Positions 52,400 to 62,187 of a DNA stretch of 64,000 nt are shown piece by piece. The stretch is from NCBI GenBank assembly GCA_036924085.1, contig JAVGWX010000002.1, positions 90,808,371 through 90,872,370 on the forward strand, written 5' to 3'. How positions within the stretch are numbered: the stretch's first letter is position 1; each line of letters starts with the position of its first letter. The position numbers and the translations under genes were made by a program. This stretch comes from Ariolimax columbianus (Eukaryota > Mollusca > Gastropoda > Stylommatophora > Arionidae). A model generated the notes under the pieces. The model searched no databases. It was not told where the DNA came from and was given only the letters and a program-made list of their open reading frames with translations.

Positions 52400-52790
52400 A
52401 TGTTGTTGTTTGTGTTGTTAAATGCCCACAATGAGTAAGTTTACTCTGCTGTGCGGCCTGAACAAGGAGTTAAGTTGCAGGTTGTAGTAGCTTTTCTCAC
52501 ACCCCGAGCGTGCGGATGAAGGTGGACCGTGGTTCTCCAGGCTGTTGTGCTATGCTTGGATTCATCTGCGTGACGCTCACTACTGCGGGAATCACGTCGA
52601 TCCCCATCTCAGCATCCAGAATATCTTGAAAACAGCCGTTTCCAGTGAACGCTACATGGAAGAGAGATAGTGGTCTTAGTCAGTACATTGTGTCTGACCC
52701 AGATGGGGCATCCTGATCAGTATGTTGTGTCTGACCCAGAAGGGACATCCTGATCAGTATGTTGTCCCTGACCGGACACGCGTCTCAATT
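52400..52790 (-). repeat. Family B copy with 2-3 head units
   Basis: GTTGTTAAATGCCCACAATG, GAACAAGGAGTTAAGTTGC, CTGATGAAGGTGGACCG-like and ATCACGTCGATCCCCATCTC, then tandem TCAGTATGTTGTGTCTGACC and CAGATGGGGCATCCTGA units at 37 bp. It shows the ordinary low-copy state of the head. Confidence 0.88.
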
Positions 52791-52914
52791 TCCCACTGTT
52801 ATACTAAGTAACCGGTGGCTGGGCGGTTTAGAAGTGGGTAATTTAATCACATGCGTGCATTACCTCAAGGCGATGGAACAGCGGGCGTGCTTCGATAATC
52901 ATATGAGTTATGTG

Positions 52915-53165
52915 GGGACGGCGTGGGCTAGTGGTTAAGTGCCATGGCTCACAACCAGAAGGTGCTGGGTTCGATCCCCATCACAGCACCGGCCGTTACC
53001 CCTGGGAAGCAAATCCTTAGAAAATTCAGGAGGAAGCAGACCCTTACATAAAATGCAGGCTGAAGTTGGATGCACTGGACCGACAGACGCAAAATAAAAA
53101 CCACAGTGCAACGAACATCGCCTTGGGGATTAGTTAATAAGACGAACGCAAAAACCCCCCCAAAA
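52915..53165 (+). mobile_element. SINE-D (tRNA-derived), well preserved
   Basis: GGGCTAGTGGTTAAGTGCCA (box A) and GGTGCTGGGTTCGATCCCCA (near-perfect box B), then GCACCGGCCGTTACCCCTGG, GGCTGAAGTTGGATGCACTG, CCACAGTGCAACGAACATCG and CTTGGGGATTAGTTAATAAG. An A/C-rich end follows. The tRNA-like head is the best preserved in the window. Confidence 0.9.
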
Positions 53166-53244
53166 AAATATATGAGTTATGTCAACGTAGATTTTTTTTT
53201 TGAATTTTTTAAAATATTGTATTTGCGCTGGTCTTATTTCTCCT

Positions 53245-53387
53245 GGGTCTGCTTCCTCCTGGGTTTTCTAAGGGTTTGCTTCCTCGGGGTAACGGCCGGT
53301 GCAGTGTTGGGGTGCGAACCCAGCACCTTTTGGTTGTGAGCCGTGTTACTTAACTACTAGCCCACGCCGTCCCATAGCAGGTTCAAC
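53245..53387 (-). mobile_element. SINE-D, inverted 5' part
   Basis: On the minus strand: GGACGGCGTGGGCTAGTAGT (box A region), GGTGCTGGGTTCGCACCCCA (box B), CCGGCCGTTACCCCGAGGAA. It faces the copy at 52915-53165, separated by about 80 bp. Confidence 0.87.
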
Positions 53388-53399
53388 AAAACGGAACAG

Positions 53400-53522
53400 G
53401 TCACCAGGGAAAAGGCCAAGAAGTAGTTATACAGTATTAACATTTTGAATATTAACACAAGGAGGACACGTATTAACATTTGAAGTTTTTGTGTTAACAA
53501 TGTGAAATATAGCAGAAGTCTT
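53400..53522. repeat. AT-rich degenerate repeat, outlying units
   Basis: TATTAACATTTTGAATATTA, TTGTGTTAACAATGTGAAAT and AGCAGAAGTC are related to the array at 54560-55200. Confidence 0.6.
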
Positions 53523-54567
53523 TTAGTCTTAGTTGACCTGTATTTCCACAGGAGCAGATGCCTCTGTGCAGGTCCCACTTAGTCGACCTGTACTTCTACA
53601 GGGGCAGATGCCTCTGTGCAGGGCCCAGCTCTTGTGTGATCTGGATGTAGCCGGGAGGAGGATTTCCTGCTTAGCGGGCTAGGCTCAGGCAGCTTAATAC
53701 TCCTCTTGGTTGGGCCAAGTCCTGCGGAGGGTGTGATGTACGAGTCCATCTTTATAGATTCAAACACTAGAGCAAAGCAACTTTGATAGGCGTCATCTAT
53801 GCTTCTCTTAACAAACCACCTAACCATGGTCGGTGTTGTGCCATGTCACACAGTTAGTACTGCCCAAAAAATACTTTGGACAAAGTATTTGGAAGTATTT
53901 TTTCGGCAGTCGGAATGATCGATAGGGAATTGAAACAAGGTGTCAGGAAGCATCTGCGGTGACAACAGCTGTCCCCACTGCTTAGACACCCGAGCATTAG
54001 TTTGGCAACAAAGCAACAGCTGATAAACAGTATATTTATGCCGTTTTTGTGCTACCAGTGCCAAACATGGCTTCTGTCAAGGGCGCGCGAGAGCAGAATT
54101 TCAACTTGTGAAATGAAGTGTTTGTGGAAAGTCATCGGTGTTACCAGAAGAGACAGAATGCGGAATGAGGACATTCGAAGTATGGTCGGCACTACGTCTT
54201 GTGTCAAATACATTTCCAGGCCGAAAATAAGTTGGTTTGATCATCTCATGAGAATGCACCCTCATCATCATCCACTGATGGCTTACAGTGCTGGTAGATT
54301 TGGCTACAGGGCAAGGTGGTGTCCGCGAGGTAGGTGGATGAATGATATTAGAGTTATTGTGCAGCGACAAGGGCTCACATTGACCGACGCAACGCACTTG
54401 GCGCAGGATAGACGACTCAAGCTACACACGTCGCTAAACAGCAGTAGTGGAAAGAAAACTAACTAACTAACACAGTTAGTCGCCTCTTACGCATGCTTTC
54501 TCTGGAAAATTGGTACTTTTCTTGTCCTTGTCATACACAAAGGCTTCAGTGGACCACTCTAACAATG
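53523..54567 (-). repeat. Family A copy, split by LINE-CTAA
   Basis: Left part 53523-53858: TTAGTTGACCTGTATTTCCA, a partial tandem copy of that end at 53578-53632, CTGGATGTAGCCGGGAGGAG, CGGGCTAGGCTCAGGCAGCT and TCAAACACTAGAGCAAAGC. Right part 54481-54567: CGCCTCTTACGCATGCTTTC, CTTGTCCTTGTCATACACAA, AGTGGACCACTC. A LINE of 611 bp separates them. Confidence 0.88.
53859..54469 (+). mobile_element. LINE-CTAA 3' fragment with 11-bp TSD and inverted 5' end
   Basis: The coding part reads SLATKQQLINSIFMPFLCYQ, CQTWLLSRARESRISTCEM, KCLWKVIGVTRRDRMRNEDI, FDHLMRMHPHHHPLMAYSAG and WCPRGRWMNDIRVIVQRQGL and ends in a tail of CTAA units (54459-54470). ACACAGTTAGT flanks it at 53848-53858 and 54470-54480. 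At the 5' junction 53859-53876 is a 17/18 inverted copy of 53893-53910. It is 5'-truncated near the RT thumb. Confidence 0.9.
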
Positions 54568-55200
54568 TAGGTTTCTTATAACTTTCCTGAAAAAATATAT
54601 GTTAAATATCTCTTTATTATAGAAATATAGGCTTCATCTATTTTTACTGAAACAATATATGCTTTAAATATCTTCACTAAAACAATATAGGTTTATATTG
54701 CATTACTAAAATAATATAGGTTGCATATGTTAAATACAACACAGGTAATACATAAATCAATAATTGACAAAGTTGCAGCAACAATATGAAATGTAAAATA
54801 AGTCATTTTTATATTAACAACTGAAACTCCTGTAGTAGTACTGTAAAAACTGAAATATAACAGAATTAGTTTGTGTATCAACAATTGAATCAGTTGTACT
54901 AACAATATGACATATAACAGAAGTAGTATTTGAATTAACAATTGAAGAAGTTGCAGCAGTTACAGTAATAACTTTGTAAAATATAATACAAGTAGTTCAT
55001 ATTTTAACAATTTAAGCAGTTGTAGTAACAATGTGATTTGCAGAAGAAATAATGTTTGTGTTAACAATTGAAGGAATTGTAGCAGTTAGACAGTATTAAC
55101 AGTGTCAAATATAATATAAGTATTATTTGTATTAACAATTGAAGCAGTTGTACTAGCAACGTAAAATATAACAGAAGATATTAATGAGAAGGGAAATGAA
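54560..55200. repeat. AT-rich degenerate tandem repeat
   Basis: Units of about 50-60 bp vary around TTAACAATTGAAGCAGTTGT, AGTAACAATGTGAAATATAA and CAGAAGTAGTATTTG. The left part (54560-54720) has a simpler ACTAAAACAATATAGGTT type. A further unit is found at 55815-55880, beyond an inserted LINE. Confidence 0.8.
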
Positions 55201-55224
55201 ACTTTAAGGATTGTAAGAACACTC

Positions 55225-55812
55225 GGGTCACTCAAGATAAGTATAAATGATTTTGCTTTTCAACAGCATCATACGTTCAAGTTTTTGGGGCAGTATTTTT
55301 TCCACAGACTGCAGGATCGACAGGGAAATCGAGACTAGGTGTCAGAAATCATGTGCTATGATTTATCAGCTGTCACTACTGCTTATGCACCAGAGCATTA
55401 GTTTGGCAACAAAGCAACAGCTGATAAACATTATATTTATGCCGACTCTGTGCTACCAGCGCCAAGCATTGCCTATGTCCAGGGCAAGTGAGAGCAGAAT
55501 TTGAAGTGTTTGAGAAAGATTATGGGTGTTAACCGGAAGACAGAATACTAAACGGCGACATTCGAAGTGTAGTAAGCAGAATAAATTTCCAGGCATAAAA
55601 TACGCTGGTGTGATCATCTCATGAGAATGCACCCTCATCAACATCCACTGATGGCTCTCAGCGCTGGCAAATCTGACTACATGGTAAGGTGGAAGCCACG
55701 AGGCAGGTGGATAGATGACATTAGAGTGATTGTGCAACGACACCGACTGACATTGACCGACGCAACATACTTGGCACTTCAGCTCTCATGACGCTTAACG
55801 GCATAAATGGAC
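55225..55812 (+). pseudogene. LINE-CTAA 3' fragment inside the AT-rich array
   Basis: Reads SINDFAFQQHHTFKFLGQYF across the thumb, then, with frame changes, LATKQQLINIIFMPTLCYQ, RMHPHQHPLMALSAG-like, the RGRWIDDIRVI segment and ATYLALQLS. It is more diverged than 53859-54469 and lacks a clear CTAA tail. Array units occur on both sides. Confidence 0.83.
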
Positions 55813-55884
55813 AGAAAACTATGCGTGTGTATTAACAATTAAAGCAATTGTAGTAACAATGAAAAATAACATTAGTAGTATTTC

Positions 55885-56095
55885 CCCGAGTGGTCTGCAG
55901 GTGTATCTGTGTATAACAAAGACAAGAATAGTATCTCTGCTTCACAAAGAGCTTGTCGTAAGAGGTGACTAACTGTGACATGGCATAACACCGTACATCG
56001 ATAGGGGGATTGTTTAGAGCAGCATAGATGACGTCTAACAGGCTGCGGGTCTACTTTACGCTAGCGTTTTGGTCTATTAAGATAGAGTCTTCATT
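55885..56095 (+). repeat. Family A copy, truncated at family C
   Basis: GAGTGGTCTGCAGGTGTATC, TAACAAAGACAAGAATAGTA, AAGAGGTGACTAACTGTGAC, GATGACGTCTAACAGGCTGC and CTATTAAGATAGAGTC. Family C follows in reverse orientation. Confidence 0.86.
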
Positions 56096-56612
56096 CTTGC
56101 AGGAGAACGGAGAACGGAATGCGCTGTGCCGTAGTTTACAGCTTGCCTGTGATATTATCTTCTTCCTGTCCGGCACATGCGACTTCCGCTGGCATTTGTG
56201 TGTACCAGGCTAGCCTTCCTCCTTCGATCCCTTTTCCTTATCCAGTCTGCTCTGCTGCAGCCTGTTTTCGTGATCACCGAGTGGAGGAGTAAAAGGGTCT
56301 TGCAGCTCTGGTTCCCTGGCCCTGACTCTAGAGGTCAGCTCTGGTTACCTGGCCCTGACTCTAGCAGTCAGCTCTGGTTTGCTGGCCCTGACTCTAGCAG
56401 TCAGCTATGGTTCGCTGGCCCTGACTATAGCAGTTAGCTATGGGTCACTGGCCCTGACTCTAGCAGTTAGCTATGGTTCGCTGGCCCTGACTCTAGCAGT
56501 CAGCTCTGGTTCGCTGGCCCTGACGTTACCAGTCAGCTATTGGTCGCTGACAGCTGCAGCGCAAGTACTGCTCAGCATCTTGATCCCATCAGTTGATGTT
56601 AAGCGTACATGT
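56096..56612 (-). repeat. Family C copy with expanded 33-bp head
   Basis: AGAACGGAATGCGCTGTGCC, GTAGTTTACAGCTTGCCTGT, CCAGTCTGCTCTGCTGCAGC, then about eight 33-bp head units (56300-56555; CAGCTATGGTTCGCTGGCCC plus TGACTCTAGCAGT) and the terminal CTGCAGCGCAAGTACTGCTC, AGCATCTTGATC. The peptide-like GPDSSSQLWFA repeats are a product of the 33-bp period. Confidence 0.9.
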
Positions 56613-56854
56613 CCATAAGTAACTCTTCTTTTCCTTCTCTAGTCTCGAATCCAGGTTTTTCCATCATCTCTATAAAACAGATGTCATTCCAAACTTGAGG
56701 ATTCGTGTGTCGCATCAAAATCGTCATGCCTTCCTTTCTTCCTGCACCTATATCATTTTTAAGAGTGATGTAATATTTTGCTTTTGGAGAATCTTATTAA
56801 CCATTTTTGTTGTTGGTAACATTGGATACTGATTATCCTCAGCGTCTTTTCATC
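56613..56854. other. Spacer
   Basis: No feature was recognised. Confidence 0.4.
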
Positions 56855-57125
56855 TCCTTTTACGCCGAGGTTGTCAAGTGGTTAGTGTACTGGCTTCCCA
56901 GGCTAGAGATCGGGGTTCGGTCCCTAGTCCTACGGATTTTTTTAAATCGTAAAACGGCTCCTACGATCGATTCAAGATTTTTTTTAAATTGGGTAACAAA
57001 ATAATCTGGGAATGTAAGGGCGGCTGGATGTTGACCACAACATCCCCAGTGTGCCGTTGGTCAAGAAAAATATGGGCCTAACACCATATTCCCAAAATAC
57101 CACAGCTGGCGTGTTAACACTTATA
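56855..57125 (+). mobile_element. SINE-F (tRNA-derived), better copy
   Basis: GCCGAGGTTGTCAAGTGGTT (box A) and GATCGGGGTTCGGTCCCTAG (box B), then TCCTACGGATTTTTTTAAAT, AAATTGGGTAACAAAATAAT, GTAAGGGCGGCTGGATGTTG and TATGGGCCTAACACCATATT. It defines the family shared with 13120-13375. Confidence 0.85.
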
Positions 57126-57535
57126 CTACTTTATAACATTGTGGTCACACCTTCACTATAGTGTTCGCCTTCTTCAATGTGCCATGAGGACAGCAGCATT
57201 TCAACGGTGCGCAGTTTCACCCTTCCAACTCCATTTCACCCCGTTTCCGCCTCTCATAGGATAACAATGATATAGATTCTCATTTCCTCTGTCGCCCGAG
57301 TAGCCTTACGCTGCTCAATGATTGTACAAGCAGTCCAGTTCCCAAACTTGGAAGATCGCCACGAAGACATCAGCATTTAAACTGTGCTGTTTCCCCCTCC
57401 CAAGCCCCATTTCACCTTGTTACCGCCACTCCCAGGATAACAATTCTGAAGTTTCTCAGTTCCGCTGCCAACTATGCAGCCATGCCCTGCTCAAAGATTG
57501 TACAAACAGTCCAGTGAACAAACCCGGAAAATCTC
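57126..57535. repeat. About 177-bp tandem duplication
   Basis: 57181-57358 and 57359-57535 are diverged direct copies: both carry ACATCAGCATTT/ACAGCAGCATTT, CCCATTTCACC, AGGATAACAAT and GATTGTACAA-CAGTCCAGT. No coding capacity was seen. Confidence 0.8.
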
Positions 57536-57904
57536 CTACAGTTAAATAGAGCAGTCAGCGACACAGATTCCTTACGGCTTTCTCTGCATCACGTCATTTG
57601 CCCTCTTGACAGAGAACCTGCTTCTGTCTTGCATGGTTCACTAGATTGTTCTTCTAGCTGGCTTGCTCTTATTTTGTGAAGTATCTGTGCTTATATTTGT
57701 CTACAGCATAAGGTGACCGATAACCTCCACAAGTAGCTACTTGCAATATGCTTGGCAGGTACAGTGCCACCATTCCCTGCTTTCATTTCGGACCCCGACA
57801 ACAACCGTCTTGAACAGTAAAGATACAAAAAAAAACATCTTTGCATTAAACAGCGTGAACAAAAAAATACAAAATATTAATTTCGCAGGGACATACACAG
57901 CGAA
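57536..57904. other. No recognisable feature
   Basis: Unique-looking sequence, possibly including undetected RT upstream of the next LINE. Confidence 0.4.
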
Positions 57905-58572
57905 ATAGCGAGATGAAACAGAAACTATGATGATCAGTAGAACACCTGGGCCAGTCAACATAAATGGAAATGATATTGCTCTTCAACAGGTTCATGAGTT
58001 CAAGTATTTGGGCAATATTTTTTAGACAGACGGCAGGATCGACAGAGAAATTGAGACTAGACATCAGAAAGTATCTGCTGTGACTTATCACCTGTAACCC
58101 CTTCTTTATCACTTAAGCATTAGTTTGGCAACAAAGTAACATCTAATAAACAGTATATTTGTATCGACTCTGTGTTACCAGTGCCAAACATGGCCTCTGT
58201 CCAGTCACGTGAGAGCGAAATGTTGACGTGTGAAATGAAGTGTGTGAGAAAGGTCATCGGTGTTACCAGGAGAGACAGAATGCGGAACGACGACATTCGA
58301 AGTATGGTCGGAACTACGTCTTGTGTCGAATACATTTCCAGGAACAAATTAAGATCGTTCGGTCATATCACGAGAATGCACGCTCATCAACTTCCACTGA
58401 TCGCTTACAACGCTGATAGATCTGGCTACAGCATAAGGGCGAGGCAGGTGGGTAGTTTACATTAGAATGATTATGCTGCCACACGGGCTCACGCAACGCA
58501 CTTGACGCAGGACAGTCGAATTAAGCTTCCCACGACGCTCAACGGCGCAAGTGAAAATAAAGCTAACTAACT
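57905..58572 (+). pseudogene. LINE-CTAA RT C-terminus and 3' end, longest copy
   Basis: Starts ETETMMISRTPGPVNINGN-like near 57915, then LQQVHEFKYLGNIF (thumb), a stop, TDGRIDREIETR, SAVTYHL, SISLATK, LINSIFVSTLCYQCQTWPL, a frame change, EMKCVRKVIGVTRRDRMRND, DIRSMVGTTSCVEYISRNKL and FGHITRMHAHQLPLIAYNAD. The 3' end has CTAACTAACTA (58562-58572). It is 5'-truncated just before the thumb. Confidence 0.87.
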
Positions 58573-58649
58573 ATATACAGCTAGGAGCTAAGTTTTTGTT
58601 AAAAATGTTATTTGATACAATCGCAATTTCTCCTTGAATCTCTTCTACC

Positions 58650-59015
58650 CGGGTGATCTGCCGGGGTCTTTGTGTATGATGAGGACAAGAATAGCACCAC
58701 TGCCTCACTGAGAGCATGTCGAAAGAGGCTACTAACTGTGTCACATGGCATAACACCGGCATGGTTAGGTGGTTTGTTTAGAGCAGCATTAATGGCGCTT
58801 AACAGAGTGCAGGTCTACTTTACTCTAGTATTTGAGCATATTAAGATGAACTCGCACATCGATTAACCACCTATCGCTGCGGAGTATTAAGCTTCTCAAG
58901 CCTAGCCCACTAAGCAAAAAAATTCTTCTCCTGGCTATATCCAGCTCATACCAGAGCAGGGACATGCACAGGGGCATCTGCCTCTGTAGAAGTACAAGTC
59001 GACTAAAACTAAGAA
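58650..59015 (+). repeat. Family A copy, longest uninterrupted
   Basis: GATCTGCCGGGGTCTTTGTG, TATGATGAGGACAAGAATAG, CTAACTGTGTCACATGGCAT, GGTTTGTTTAGAGCAGC, CTTAACAGAGTGCAGGTCTA, CGGAGTATTAAGCTTCTCAA, CCAGCTCATACCAGAGCAGG and AGTACAAGTCGACTAAAACT. It is about 365 bp and ends CTAAGAACTAAGAAC, a possible short tail. Confidence 0.9.
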
Positions 59016-59490
59016 CTAAGAACTTCTTCGACGTTCGTCCTGAAAATGATTTTGTGACGCTATGTCGTAGTTTACAACGAGGCTGCGATATCTCCACTTT
59101 TTGGCACTACACATCCAGTTTCAACTGCCTCTACTGCTTACCCTGTTTGCCTTCCACTGTGATTCCTATTCTCTTAACCAGACTACACTAGTGCAGCCTG
59201 TTCCGTGGAACACCCCTTAAAGACGGAATAGGGTCTTGGTCAGCTATGATTGGCTGACTCTGATGCAAGCAGCCAGCTATGATTGGCTGACACTGATGCA
59301 AACAGTCAGCTGTGATTGGCTGACCCTGATGCAAGCAGTCAGCTATGATTGGCTGACCCTGATGCAAACAGTCAGCTATGATTGGCTGACCCTGATGCAA
59401 GCAGCCAGCGATGATTGGCTGACCCTGGTGCAAGCAGTCAGCTATGATTGGCTGATCCTGATGAAAGCAGCCACCTATGAGTTGCTGTCT
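59016..59490 (-). repeat. Family C copy with expanded 33-bp head
   Basis: TTCTTCGACGTTCGTCCTGA, GCTATGTCGTAGTTTACAAC, GCTGCGATATCTCCACTTTT and TACACATCCAGTTTCAACTG, then about seven 33-bp units (59240-59480; CAGCTATGATTGGCTGACCC plus TGATGCAAGCAGT). The unit is homologous to that at 56300-56555 but differs at about nine positions throughout, so the two arrays grew separately. Confidence 0.9.
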
Positions 59491-59811
59491 ATTGTCTGCT
59501 TATTCACGTCTTCATCTTTTTTCTCATTGATACGTTTCGTTGACCTGCAGCGCTTTACTGTACACTTTTTTTAGAACCCCTGGCCTACACGGTTCACAAA
59601 CGTAGCCCGGATTCAGAAACTGAAGAATCTTTTTATTGGAGTATTTAAAAAAAAAACCGGAGTAGTATCGGGGCTGAAAATAAAAAGACCATTATAACTG
59701 TCCAAGCATGTCGTAAAAGGTAACTAACGAGAGGTGTGCATGTGGATGGCAACCGTATCGTGTAAGTAACATTTCCACTATAAAAACTCTCAGATACAGG
59801 CTTCTTGTTCT
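59491..59811. other. Unassigned, with a family-A scrap
   Basis: GCATGTCGTAAAAGGTAACT at 59706-59725 resembles family A. Nothing else was recognised. Confidence 0.4.
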
Positions 59812-59965
59812 TGTTCTACTTCTGCGTTTGTTCTCAATCTCCACCTACCAAGTCCTGAAAATGGGTTTGCAAGTAGCAGGCTGTAGTCTGGAGAACGGGA
59901 TGCGTTGTGTCTCTAGTTTACAACTTGGCTGCGATATTTGCACCTTTCGGTCTGGCACATACTTC
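59812..59965 (-). repeat. Family C 3' half
   Basis: TGTTCTACTTCTGCGTTTGT, TCTCAATCTCCACCTACCAA, GCAAGTAGCAGGCTGTAGTC, GGAGAACGGGATGCGTTGTG and GCACCTTTCGGTCTGGCACA. It is truncated before the head. Confidence 0.87.
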
Positions 59966-60108
59966 GGCAGCAGGATTCTTGTAAATGGACAAGCAATAGT
60001 TTAAACTAATTCTTCGCATTTATGTGAAACGGTCAACATTTGCATTTGTTTATACAAAGATCATTTGCAGTAGTAGTCCATTGCTTTGTAGCTAGCGAGA
60101 TGAAGGTC
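59966..60108. other. Spacer
   Basis: No feature was recognised. Confidence 0.4.
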
Positions 60109-60545
60109 GGGCAGAGGAGACTGCCTGAGAAGAAGAAAACAACGGAGAAGAAGAAAAAAGAAGAACAACAACAAGAAGAAGAAGAAGAAGAAGAAGAATA
60201 GAAAGAAGAAGAAGGAAAGAGAAAAAGTAGAAGTTGAAGAGGAAGAAGAAGAAGAAGAAGAAGAAGAAGAAGAAGAAGAAGAAGAAAAAGAAGATGAAGT
60301 AGGAAACAGAAAAAGTAGAAGAAAAAGAAGAAGAAGACAAAGCAGAAAAGCACGAAGCAGAAGAAGAATGAGAAGAAGAAGAAGAAGAAGAAGAAGACGA
60401 AGAAGAAGAACAAGATGATGACGATGACGTAAACGACAAAGAAATAGAAAAGGAAAATAACTAAGAAGAAAAAGATGAAGAAAAACAGAAAGATAAAAAA
60501 GATAAAGAAAACAACAATAAGAAAAACAAAGAAAAATAACAACAA
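60109..60545. repeat. GAA-rich purine tract
   Basis: About 435 bp of imperfect GAA units with clean blocks near 60175-60200 and 60246-60290. Leu/Phe/Ser minus-strand frames are artefacts. Confidence 0.95.
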
Positions 60546-60904
60546 GTATGAACAGCATTGTCTAAGAACAAGAATGAGAAGACATCAGATAGTCTGATTG
60601 TTTTCACAAATACATCCCACAATCAATTAATGTAATATTGATTTCATACAGTAGCTATAATATGTTGCGTAAACTTAAACCCGCTTTTCTCACTTTGCTG
60701 GTGCTACAGACGTCCTACTCAGCGATGAAGATGTGTTTCTTTTTCGTTAGGTTTCTATCAAACGGACTCCTTTCAATCGCATTTGTTGATAGAATCTCGG
60801 CCGCTTTCTTTGCCATCTGCAGCGTAGACAGTGCGTCATATCTGAAGCAAATAGGATTAGAGCGACTCTTTTATATGAATGTCTTAAGTAAATAGGATGA
60901 GAGC
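60546..60904. other. No recognisable gene
   Basis: An 85-codon plus-strand frame (60638-60895) with mixed composition has no recognised domain. I do not call it. Confidence 0.45.
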
Positions 60905-61233
60905 GACACTTTTATATGTATTTCTTTATATATGTATGTGTGTTTTTATGTATGTGTGTATGTATAAATATATATATATATATAAATATATATTTATGCA
61001 TGTGTGTGTATATGTATGCATGAGTGTATGTATGTATATGTGTATGTGTGTATGTATGTATGTATGCATATGTTTGTGTGTATGTATATATGTGTGAGTG
61101 TTTATGTATGTATGTGTGTATGTATATGTGTATGTAGGTATAATGTATGATGTATATATGTATGTATGTATACTTGTGTTTATGTAAGTAAGTATATATG
61201 TATTTATGTATATATACATATATTTCATTTGTG

Positions 61234-61283
<50 letters not shown>

Positions 61284-61285
61284 CA
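60905..61285. repeat. TATG/TGTA-rich microsatellite
   Basis: Degenerate TATGTATG/TGTGTATG repeats end in about 22 TA units (61234-61280). Confidence 0.95.
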
Positions 61286-61829
61286 ACCTGCCGTACTGCA
61301 CACTTGCCAAGAAATTTATAACAATTGGTTGGCGGTTGTAAAAAGCGACGTTCTGTAAAGGACATTCTACTTACTGTGTAACTGCGCTTTATGTATATCA
61401 TAGTGAGGAAGAAAACACAGAAGGACAGAAATTAATATGGTTTAGTCATCTTACGAGAATGCAAAACTGAATGAACTTGAAACAATAAATGTTAGATGCC
61501 TCTCTTGGACGATGATGTAACCTGCCCTGTATTGAGATTATAATGAGCAAGTTGTGGATATCAACCTCTTGTTTGTCCCGAGCTACCTTTGACCAGTGAC
61601 ACGACATAAGTCCAACGGCGAGATGTAACTCAGAAAACACTCCAGCTTCCCTTGGTCTCCGCCTGTAGTACAGGTCAACTAAGACTAAGACTATCAAATC
61701 TTTAATGTTCTGTAAAAATTTACACTCCAACCCATCTGAAAGTTAACTATACGGTAACGACAAAAACCTGTGACAGACCGCCATGTTTGTGTGGGAAATA
61801 GATGTTGATCATTCGAAAGCGATTGGCTT
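61286..61829. other. Mostly unassigned; possible LINE scrap and family-A scrap
   Basis: At 61412-61468 the plus strand reads EGQKLIWFSHLTRMQN, resembling the W-x-GH-x-x-RM region of LINE ORF2. GTAGTACAGGTCAACTAAGA at 61667-61686 resembles the end of family A. The palindromic repeat at 61579-61633 is related to 48940-49010. Confidence 0.45.
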
Positions 61830-62187
61830 GGCTTGGTTCGTTCTCAATCTCCCGCTAACAAACCGTGAAAGGGCTTAAGTAGCAGAATGTAGTCCAGAGA
61901 ACGGAATGCGTTGTGTCGTAGTTTACACCTTGACTGTGATATTTGCATCTTTCGGTCCAACACATCTGACTTCAGCAAACATTTTTTGAGTACCGGATTA
62001 GCATTCCCTCTTCGATCCCTTCTCCTTAGCCAGTCTGCCCTGCTGCAGCGTGTTATTCAGGATCACCGCGTGGAGGTGTAGAAGGGTCTTGCAGCTTTGG
62101 TTCGCTGGCCCTGACGCTAGCAGGCAGCTATGGGTCGCTGACCACTGCAGCGCATGCGCTGCTCAGCATATTGAAAGCGACTGATGA
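61830..62187 (-). repeat. Family C copy, complete with single head unit
   Basis: TTGGTTCGTTCTCAATCTCC, AGAACGGAATGCGTTGTGTC, CACATCTGACTTCAGCAAAC, CCTTAGCCAGTCTGCCCTGC, GCAGCTTTGGTTCGCTGGCC, CTGACGCTAGCAGGCAGCTA, CGCATGCGCTGCTCAGCATA. It is the best reference copy for the unexpanded family. Confidence 0.92.

Noticed and set aside
52920..52990. Possible tRNA gene
   Set aside because: Box A and box B are present, but there is no paired acceptor stem, and the segment continues into a dispersed body shared with 3765-4020. It is a SINE head. The same applies to the tRNA-like heads at 4640, 11400, 13690, 17430, 19100, 37500, 49440 and 56860.
60897..61310. His/Thr/Tyr/Ile-rich frames
   Set aside because: Translation of TATG/TGTA microsatellite.
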